A stretch of DNA of 15,167 nt, from positions 1 to 15,167 of the forward strand of contig CAZKSJ010000020.1 in assembly GCA_964555515.1 (NCBI GenBank), written 5' to 3'. Within the stretch, counting starts at the first letter, position 1, and the number at the start of each line of letters is the position of its first letter. The notes below the pieces were generated by a model. That model made no database searches, was not told the origin of the DNA, and saw nothing but the letters and a program-made list of their open reading frames with translations. Below, piece after piece: positions 6,094 to 12,242 of this stretch. Position numbers and translations under genes: made by a program. This DNA is from UBA1388 sp964555515. GTDB lineage: Bacteria > Patescibacteriota > Microgenomatia > UBA1400 > PJMF01.

Positions 6094-7497
6094 TTAAATC
6101 TTTTTTGCTTTCGCCACTGCTTCATCGATGGTGCCCACCATGTAAAAAGCTTGTTCTGGCAATTTATCGTGTTTGCCAGCAATAATTTCATCAAATCCCC
6201 TGATGGTTTCTGCAATTGGCACGTACTTACCAGGTGTATTAGTGAATTGTTCAGCCACAAAGAACGGCTGGGAAAGGAATCTTTGCACTTTCCTCGCTCG
6301 GGCTACCACCAACTTATCCTCTTCACTCAATTCGTCGATACCCAAAATAGCAATAATGTCTTGCAGCTCCTTGTAACGTTGCAAAATTTGTTGCACAGCT
6401 CGGGCAGTTTTATAGTGGGTTTCTCCCACAATTTCTGGTTCGAGAATTTTTGATGAGGAAATCAATGGATCGACCGCGGGAAACAAAGCTTGCTCAGCCA
6501 GTTTTCTATCTAGAGAGATGGTTGAGTCAATGTGGGCAAAGGTAGTGGCCGGTGCCGGATCAGTATAGTCATCGGCTGGTACATAAATTGCTTGAATAGA
6601 GGTAATTGATCCAACCTTGGTGGAAGTGATTCTTTCCTGCAGCTGTGCCATCTCTGAAGCCAAGGTGGGTTGGTAACCTACCGCAGAAGGGATCCGACCT
6701 AGCAGGGCTGATACCTCTGAACCCGCCTGGCTAAACCGGAAAATGTTGTCTAAAAAGAACAGCACGTCTTCACCCTTTTGATCGCGGAAGTATTCCGCCA
6801 TTGTCAGGGCTGTTAAAGCCACCCGCAACCTGTTGCCGGGTGGTTCGTTCATTTGACCAAAGCACATAACTGTACTCTTTAAAACGCCCGAGCTGTTCAT
6901 TTCATGATAGAGATCGTTGCCTTCTCTCGTTCTCTCACCTACACCAGCAAAAACCGAGTGGCCTTGGTGTTCCTCGGCGATGTTGCGGATCAATTCTTGG
7001 ATGACCACAGTCTTGCCTACTCCTGCTCCGCCAAAAGCACCGACTTTGCCACCTTTAGGGAAAGGAGAAATCAGGTCAATCACCTTGATGCCAGTTTCTA
7101 AGACTTCAGTGGAAGTTTCTTGATCTTTGAGAGCTGGGGCGGCGCGGTGAATGGGGGCGGTCAGCTTGGGTTTCGCGATCGGCGCCTTTTCATCAATCAC
7201 ATCCCCAATTACGTTAAACATTCTGCCTAGAGTTTCTTCCCCAACTGGCACGGTGATCGGTGCACCGGTGTCCACTACAGCGGCTCCCCGCTGCAAACCA
7301 TCGGTAGGTCCGAGTGCGATGCAGCGTACTTCTGAGGTTGAAAGTTGTTGCTCAACCTCCAACATCAACTTCACCTTATTGCCAAACTCAAGTTGAAGCG
7401 CGTTGTAAATTGCGGGCAGATGATCTTCAAACTCCACGTCTACGACCGGACCCATAATTTGGGTGACGACTCCAGTTGGTGCTGTTTGCTTTGGCAT
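6094..7497 (-). CDS. atpD: ATP synthase F1 beta subunit (catalytic)
   Basis: Carries the catalytic sites that make ATP from ADP and phosphate. 467 residues, a normal length. The P-loop GGAGVGKT is at 156-163 (Lys162, Thr163). GERTREGNDLY at 187-197 includes the catalytic Glu188. The Walker B segment DVLFFLDNIFRFSQAG ends its acidic strand at Asp250. The DELSEED lever is intact at 388-394 and is followed by the conserved RARKVQRFLSQPFFVAEQFT. All key residues are present, so the enzyme should be active. A GAGAGGA Shine-Dalgarno precedes the ATG, 12 bases after atpG. Confidence 0.98.
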   Translation of the reverse strand: MPKQTAPTGVVTQIMGPVVDVEFEDHLPAIYNALQLEFGNKVKLMLEVEQQLSTSEVRCIALGPTDGLQRGAAVVDTGAPITVPVGEETLGRMFNVIGDVIDEKAPIAKPKLTAPIHRAAPALKDQETSTEVLETGIKVIDLISPFPKGGKVGAFGGAGVGKTVVIQELIRNIAEEHQGHSVFAGVGERTREGNDLYHEMNSSGVLKSTVMCFGQMNEPPGNRLRVALTALTMAEYFRDQKGEDVLFFLDNIFRFSQAGSEVSALLGRIPSAVGYQPTLASEMAQLQERITSTKVGSITSIQAIYVPADDYTDPAPATTFAHIDSTISLDRKLAEQALFPAVDPLISSSKILEPEIVGETHYKTARAVQQILQRYKELQDIIAILGIDELSEEDKLVVARARKVQRFLSQPFFVAEQFTNTPGKYVPIAETIRGFDEIIAGKHDKLPEQAFYMVGTIDEAVAKAKKI

Positions 7498-7509
7498 AAA
7501 TTCCTCTCA

Positions 7510-8373
7510 CTAACCTTGAAGGGACAAAGTTGCGGTGGTAATTTCCAGCAACTCGTTGGTAATACTTTCTTGTCTAGATTTATTAAAGATGAGTTGTAAT
7601 TCATTGACTAGTTCTTTGGCATTTTCACTGGCATTTTTCATCGCCACCATCCGCGCACTGTGCTCACTAGCCTTAGCCTCCAAAAAAGCTTGAAAAATTG
7701 CATTTTCAATATAGTAAGGTAACAATTCTTCTAAAATCTCTTTAGAATTGGGCTCGAAAACATATTCAGCCGCGTCACTTTCCGCTAAAATCAACTCTTC
7801 TACCTCCAGCTTGATTGGTAGCAGCTGAGAGTGATTGACCTTCTGAGATAAGGTATTGATAAAGTCAGTGAAGATGAACTCAACAGACTTAAATTCTTGA
7901 GTAATAAATTTGTCGATGATGAGCGTGCTGATAGGAAGCACGTCGTCAATGCTGATTGTATCGGGCATGTTGGTAAATTGAGCATAAGTTTGCAGTCCTA
8001 AAAACTTGGCAAAAGCAACGCTCTTTTTGCCAACCAGAATTAATTCACCCTTAGAATGTTTGGTCATCCACTGGGTGACTTGCTTGAGAATACTTTGGTT
8101 AAGACCACCACACAAGCCACGATCGGTGGCAATGACGACTAATACTTCAATGCCCTGACTATGTCTAGATAGCAGCGGATGAAGATCTGGTGAAGTATCC
8201 TGGGCTAGCGAGCGGAGCGAGCTAGCCAGAGCTTGCGCATACGGCCTGGCCGATAAAGTTTGCTCTTGCGCTCGCCGCATTTTACTAGCCGACACCATCT
8301 CCATCGCTTTAGTTATTTTTGAGATGTTTTTGGCGGTGCTAATTCTTTGTTGAACTTGTCTTGTATTTGCCAT
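7510..8373 (-). CDS. atpG: ATP synthase F1 gamma subunit
   Basis: Forms the rotating central shaft inside the alpha3beta3 ring. 287 residues, the usual size. The N-terminal helix is highly conserved (RISTAKNISKITKAMEMVSA, followed by KMRRAQ), as is the C-terminal helix (ARMVAMKNASENAKELVNEL through NKSRQESITNELLEI). The central Rossmann-like part contains VIATDRGLCGGLN. The start ATG lies 7 bases after the atpA stop, with a GGAG Shine-Dalgarno inside the end of atpA, indicating translational coupling. Nothing is abnormal. Confidence 0.97.
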   Translation of the reverse strand: MANTRQVQQRISTAKNISKITKAMEMVSASKMRRAQEQTLSARPYAQALASSLRSLAQDTSPDLHPLLSRHSQGIEVLVVIATDRGLCGGLNQSILKQVTQWMTKHSKGELILVGKKSVAFAKFLGLQTYAQFTNMPDTISIDDVLPISTLIIDKFITQEFKSVEFIFTDFINTLSQKVNHSQLLPIKLEVEELILAESDAAEYVFEPNSKEILEELLPYYIENAIFQAFLEAKASEHSARMVAMKNASENAKELVNELQLIFNKSRQESITNELLEITTATLSLQG

Positions 8374-8380
8374 GACTTAG

Positions 8381-9901
8381 TTAAGACTCCTTAAATTCGG
8401 GGTGTGTGGTGTTAAAAGACTTGATCGCTGTTTCCAGCTTCTTCTCAATTTGCTCGCTTAAAATTTGTTCTTTGGCGATTTGCTTGAGCAATGCACGTTC
8501 AGCGCTACGCATGTGCTTAATGTAAGCTGCTTCCCAGTCTTGAATTTTATCGGCGGAGACTTCATCAAGTAAACCGTGCACAGCGGCATAAATGACAACT
8601 ACTTGTTCTTCCATTTTGAGAGGTTTATCCCAACCTTGTTTAAGCGTGTTGTAGACCCGCTCACCCCGATTGAGTTGAGCCTTGGTGCGCTCGTCAAGAT
8701 CAGAGCTAAATTGGGCAAATGCTTCCAATTCTCGATATTGAGCCAAGTCTAGCTTCATCGTGCCAGCCACCTGCTTCATTGACTTGACTTGGGCAGCAGA
8801 ACCGACTCTCGATACTGATAGACCCACGTTCACGGCTGGCTTCATGCCGGCGTTGAATAGGTCAGTTTCCAAGTAGATTTGACCATCGGTGATGGAAATA
8901 ACGTTGGTGGGAATGTAGGCAGACACGTCATTGGCTTGTGTTTCGATGATGGGTAAGGCAGTAATGGAACCACCACCGTGATCTTTGTTGAGGCGGCAAG
9001 CTCTTTCTAGCAACCGGGAATGGAGATAAAAAACATCGCCGGGATAGGCTTCTCGACCAGATGGACGACGCAACAATAGTGAAATTTCCCGATAAGCTTG
9101 GGCATGTTTGGTTAAATCATCAAAAATAATCAAGACGTCTTTGCCTTTTTCTAGAAAGTATTCAGCAATTGCTTGACCCGAGTAAGGAGCTAAGTATCTT
9201 TCAGCGGCAGAAGTGGAGGCTGTGGCCGCCACGATCGCGGTGTAATCAAAGGCGCCGGCTTCAGTCAGTAGTTGGGTAATCTGAGCGAGAGCAGAACGTT
9301 TTTGGCCAATACTGACGTAGATGCAAATCATATCTTGATCTGCTTGATTAAGAATGGCGCCTAGTCCAATGGCTGTTTTACCTGTGCCCCGATCACCAAT
9401 GATCAACTCACGTTGGCCACGGCCAATCGGAATCATGGCGTCAATCGCCTTGATCCCAGTCATCATGGCTTGAGATACGGATTGACGGCTCATTACACCT
9501 GGAGCAACTTTTTCTAAAGGCATTTCTTTTTGAGTTTTGAGTGCGGCGCCTCCGTCTACCGGCCGACCTAGCGAATCAACGACTCTCCCCAAAATTTGGT
9601 CACTCACGCCGATTGATAAAATTTTGCCCGTTCTTTTCACGAGATCCCCAGCTTTGATGTGCTCACTACTCCCCAACGCGACCACACCTGTTGCCCCCTT
9701 TTTGAGGTTTAAGGCTAAGCCAAGTAAATCTCCTCCCAAATCGATTAATTCACCGGCTTGGACATCATCTAAGCCCTTGACTTCGAGCACACCATCGCCA
9801 AACTGCATAATTGTGCCAACAGATTCTGGTGTAGTTGTAAAGTTGGCCTCGGCAATGACCGATGTTAGTGCTTGTTGAAGAGCATCTTGATTATTTTTCA
9901 T
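8381..9901 (-). CDS. atpA: ATP synthase F1 alpha subunit
   Basis: Non-catalytic nucleotide-binding subunit that alternates with beta in F1. 506 residues, a normal length. The P-loop GDRGTGKT is at 169-176 (Lys175). The arginine finger that reaches into the catalytic site is R365 in GLSVSRVGSAAQ. IIFDDLTKHAQAYREISLLLRRPSGREAYPGD is a classic alpha segment, though longer than can be quoted as one motif: residues of about 258-289. The N-terminal helix (about 1-22), which normally docks on the delta N-terminal domain, is still present although delta here lacks that domain. An AAGGGA-like Shine-Dalgarno precedes the ATG, and 31 bases separate it from atpH. Confidence 0.98.
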   Translation of the reverse strand: MKNNQDALQQALTSVIAEANFTTTPESVGTIMQFGDGVLEVKGLDDVQAGELIDLGGDLLGLALNLKKGATGVVALGSSEHIKAGDLVKRTGKILSIGVSDQILGRVVDSLGRPVDGGAALKTQKEMPLEKVAPGVMSRQSVSQAMMTGIKAIDAMIPIGRGQRELIIGDRGTGKTAIGLGAILNQADQDMICIYVSIGQKRSALAQITQLLTEAGAFDYTAIVAATASTSAAERYLAPYSGQAIAEYFLEKGKDVLIIFDDLTKHAQAYREISLLLRRPSGREAYPGDVFYLHSRLLERACRLNKDHGGGSITALPIIETQANDVSAYIPTNVISITDGQIYLETDLFNAGMKPAVNVGLSVSRVGSAAQVKSMKQVAGTMKLDLAQYRELEAFAQFSSDLDERTKAQLNRGERVYNTLKQGWDKPLKMEEQVVVIYAAVHGLLDEVSADKIQDWEAAYIKHMRSAERALLKQIAKEQILSEQIEKKLETAIKSFNTTHPEFKES

Positions 9902-9932
9902 ACTATTTATTGCTTCCCTTTGTCACTTCCCT

Positions 9933-10364
9933 CTAAATACTGGCGATTAATTGATTCTTAATTAACTCAAGCTTGTGTTTAATGCTGCCGTCATACTCGG
10001 TTGATCCCACGATAATTTTAATGCCCCCAATCAGGTCGGGATCAAGTTCTTCGACGATGTTGACAGGACCTAATTTTTCGTTTGCCGTATTTTTAATTTT
10101 CGCACGTTGGTCATTAGTAATTGGTACGGCGGTAATAACCTTGAGCTCTGGCAATTGGGGCTCAAGTTTTTCCAACTTGCCCGCCAAGCTCGCGTCAAAT
10201 TCCTGACTGCCCAGTTGAATCTTAAGTCCGCCCATCAAGTTTGGATCTAGTTGTTGTTTGAGTTCAAAAGATCCAAGTTTTTTCTTCAATACAGCCTGCA
10301 CTGCCGATAGTTGAGCGGATGTTAACTTTTGAGCAGTAATGAGCGTCACGACTGGTTTTGACAT
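9933..10364 (-). CDS. atpH: ATP synthase delta subunit with duplicated C-terminal domain and no N-terminal domain
   Basis: In bacteria delta ties the peripheral stalk (b subunits) to the top of F1. It is normally about 175-180 residues: a six-helix N-terminal domain binding alpha plus a C-terminal alpha/beta domain binding b. This protein has 143 residues and consists of two consecutive copies of the C-terminal domain. Copy 1 (about 7-71) has LDPNLMGGLKI at 39-49, and copy 2 (about 75-139) has LDPDLIGGIKI at 107-117. They align without gaps at an offset of 68 residues, with 26 identities in 65 positions by my count. Both contain the family's GG-K-I, G-S and D-x-S positions. No six-helix domain is visible. 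Position between atpF and atpA and the TAATG junction with atpF fix its identity as atpH. Confidence 0.92.
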   Translation of the reverse strand: MSKPVVTLITAQKLTSAQLSAVQAVLKKKLGSFELKQQLDPNLMGGLKIQLGSQEFDASLAGKLEKLEPQLPELKVITAVPITNDQRAKIKNTANEKLGPVNIVEELDPDLIGGIKIIVGSTEYDGSIKHKLELIKNQLIASI

Positions 10365-10849
10365 TAAATTGACTTCAGGATTGCGTTAAGCTCTTGATCA
10401 ATTAGTTGATGATGAGCTTTGTCGTCTAACTTTTTACCAATTACTTTTTGGGTAGTGGCAATTACCGCTTCAATTAATTGTTGATTAACTTGACGGGCTT
10501 GCTCCATCTTTTCTGCTTCCCAATCTTTTTTCATTTTTTCAATTTCCAAGCGAGCTTCATTTTTTGCTTGCTCGATGATGCTAACTTTCTGTTTTTCAGC
10601 TTCTTCGACCGCTTTTTTCATTTCAGCAGCAGATTTTTGTTTCAGTTTTTGATCGGTTTTCTCTTTCAGTTCATCAATTTTTTCCTGCTGAGTGATAGCT
10701 TCTTGGGCTGCTTTTTGACCTTCCTCAATTCTCTTTGCTCTTGCTGCAAAGATTTTCATGACGGGTTTGTATAAAAGATACCACAGCGCACCCATCACAA
10801 TCGAAAAATTGACGATTTGAAAGAGTATTTGAGGAAATAAAATATTCAT
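10364..10849 (-). CDS. atpF: ATP synthase Fo b subunit
   Basis: Peripheral-stalk subunit anchored in the membrane. 161 residues, the usual size. One N-terminal membrane helix (about 4-27, FPQILFQIVNFSIVMGALWY) is followed by a long charged coiled coil rich in Lys, Glu, Gln and Ala. The C-terminus is typical (EAVIATTQKVIGKKLDDKAH then HQLIDQEL). There is no fused delta N-terminal domain, unlike the mycobacterial b-delta fusion, so the missing delta domain is not here. Only one b-type gene is present, implying a homodimer. The stop and the atpH start overlap as TAATG. A modest AGGG Shine-Dalgarno precedes the ATG. Confidence 0.95.
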   Translation of the reverse strand: MNILFPQILFQIVNFSIVMGALWYLLYKPVMKIFAARAKRIEEGQKAAQEAITQQEKIDELKEKTDQKLKQKSAAEMKKAVEEAEKQKVSIIEQAKNEARLEIEKMKKDWEAEKMEQARQVNQQLIEAVIATTQKVIGKKLDDKAHHQLIDQELNAILKSI

Positions 10850-10898
10850 GTTTTCCCTATTCTTTCTTTAGCTCTACGAGTTAAGTAATAATGTTTGA

Positions 10899-11114
10899 TT
10901 AAACAAACAAGATAATCAAGGCAATCACCAGCGTATAAATAGCGATTGCTTCAGCAAAAGCCAAACCCAGCACCATATTAGTTTGAACTTTGCCGGCTGC
11001 TTCTGGATTGCGACCAATTGCCTCAAGTCCTTTGGCAACCAACATGCCAATGCCTAAGCTCGTGCCAATACTACCAACACCCATCACCAGGGCAGCTGCA
11101 AATACGTCTGACAT
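10899..11114 (-). CDS. atpE: ATP synthase Fo c subunit
   Basis: Forms the rotating ion-carrying ring. 71 residues and two membrane helices joined by the polar loop RNPEA (35-39). Helix 1 has the Gly-rich packing pattern (GVGSIGTSLGIG). The ion-binding carboxylate is Glu55 in LAFAEAIAIYTLVIALIILF. The Na+-type signature (Gln in helix 1, Ser/Thr after the Glu) is absent, so proton coupling is predicted. A very strong AAAGGAGG Shine-Dalgarno precedes this gene, as expected for the most abundant subunit. Confidence 0.97.
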   Translation of the reverse strand: MSDVFAAALVMGVGSIGTSLGIGMLVAKGLEAIGRNPEAAGKVQTNMVLGLAFAEAIAIYTLVIALIILFV

Positions 11115-11118
11115 ACGT

Positions 11119-11126
11119 CCTCCTTT
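11119..11126 (-). promoter_or_regulatory. Strong Shine-Dalgarno of atpE
   Basis: AAAGGAGG on the minus strand, 4 bases before the atpE ATG. It is the best ribosome binding site in the operon and fits the need for many c subunits per complex. Several other genes here have weak or no Shine-Dalgarno. Confidence 0.8.
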
Positions 11127-11131
11127 ACTTA

Positions 11132-12142
11132 CTAATGTTCTTCATGACTTTGAGTGGCCATATTAAAAAAGACTACTGAAAGCATGGCAAAAACTAAAGC
11201 TTGGATGAAACCCACAAACACCTCCAGCCCGTAAAATGGTACTGGGACAATAATTTTGGTGAGGTACATAATCACCACTAATAAAACCTCTCCGGCAAAA
11301 ACGTTTCCAAACAGACGAAACGCAAATGAAATGATTTTAGCGAATTCAGAGACTAACTCTAATATCCCCACAAAAAACATAATTGGGTTACTAAAGTTAA
11401 AAAACTTAGACAAATAACCTAGATTCAAAAAATGAAAACCAAATAGTTGGGTTGCCAAAATTGAAACGATGCCTAGAGCAATGGTGGTGTTTAGATCAGC
11501 TGTGGCGGGGCGAAACAAGGTGGTTTCAGCGGGTCGATGCTCACTTTCGGCTGAGGTGCCGCTGTGGGCTGATTCAACAAGCTCGGTTTCGGCAGCCACG
11601 GTTGCTTGATTATCCTGAGTTTCACTATCAGTTTCTAGACCAACTTCAGTGACCGCAATGTCCCCAGTGTCCGCGTCAACCGCTTCGTGTTCGGTGGCAT
11701 CAAGTGCTTCCAACCCTCCCGGTACAACTGATTCGTTGGCTGGTTGGTGTGATGCATCTTCTAGCTTCTCTGTCTGTTGGTCACCTGGCAGGTGAGCTAA
11801 AGGCACCATAATCGTTCCTACACCAGGCAGTAGCCCAAACCAATTATTAATGATGATAAAAATAAAGAATGAGGCGATGACGGGGAAAAATAAATGAGTT
11901 TTTCTGGTGTCATTGGTAATACCGCCAACAAAACCAAGTAAAGTTTCCACTACCCATTCTGCAAAATTTTGCATTGGTTGAGGTTTTTGTGTTTCTTTTA
12001 AAGCTCGATTAGCAATTACCGCAAAAGCAATAATTAATCCAGTGACGACCAGACTGGTCAACATCGAGTTGGTTATGGGAAAATCACCTAGATAGAAAAT
12101 AGGTTCTGCAGAAATAGAGATGTGTAGACCAGTTGCTGACAT
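11132..12142 (-). CDS. atpB: ATP synthase Fo a subunit with long acidic loop insertion
   Basis: Provides the proton half-channels beside the c-ring. From the ATG at 12142 it has 336 residues, against about 240-270 in most bacteria. Membrane segments lie at about 24-44, 85-104, 218-239, 254-298 (paired helices) and 305-328. The essential Arg is R276 in FRLFGNVFAGE; Q314 in FIQALVFAMLS matches the conserved Gln of the last helix. Between NNWFGLLPG and the conserved ATADLNTT lies about 100 residues, mostly Asp, Glu, Thr, Ala and Ser (about 108-208), where about 20 is usual. In the known topology this loop faces outward. An in-frame TTG at 12181 would add 13 residues. Neither start has a Shine-Dalgarno; I prefer ATG because the longer version adds a polar stretch not seen in the family. 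Confidence 0.93.
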   Translation of the reverse strand: MSATGLHISISAEPIFYLGDFPITNSMLTSLVVTGLIIAFAVIANRALKETQKPQPMQNFAEWVVETLLGFVGGITNDTRKTHLFFPVIASFFIFIIINNWFGLLPGVGTIMVPLAHLPGDQQTEKLEDASHQPANESVVPGGLEALDATEHEAVDADTGDIAVTEVGLETDSETQDNQATVAAETELVESAHSGTSAESEHRPAETTLFRPATADLNTTIALGIVSILATQLFGFHFLNLGYLSKFFNFSNPIMFFVGILELVSEFAKIISFAFRLFGNVFAGEVLLVVIMYLTKIIVPVPFYGLEVFVGFIQALVFAMLSVVFFNMATQSHEEH

Positions 12143-12207
12143 ATCGCTATTTATTGTTTCATCTTCTATATACGCACTCAATACGCATCAAATTACCACA
12201 AAAAACA

Positions 12208-12235
12208 ATTATACCTCGCTTACTTGATTGGGCAA
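12208..12235 (-). promoter_or_regulatory. Promoter of the atp operon
   Basis: Minus strand: -35 TTGCCC (12235-12230), a 16-base spacer and -10 TATAAT (12213-12208). It lies in the 61-100 bases between the PilM/LytR_C gene and atpB. Transcription is predicted from about 12201. It has the same TTGCC-N16 architecture as the greA promoter. Confidence 0.65.
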
Positions 12236-12242
12236 GAGACAA

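Noticed and set aside
10899..11114. Na+-coupled ATP synthase
   Set aside because: The c subunit lacks the helix 1 Gln and the Ser/Thr after the key Glu that coordinate Na+; the sequence around Glu55 is of the proton type.
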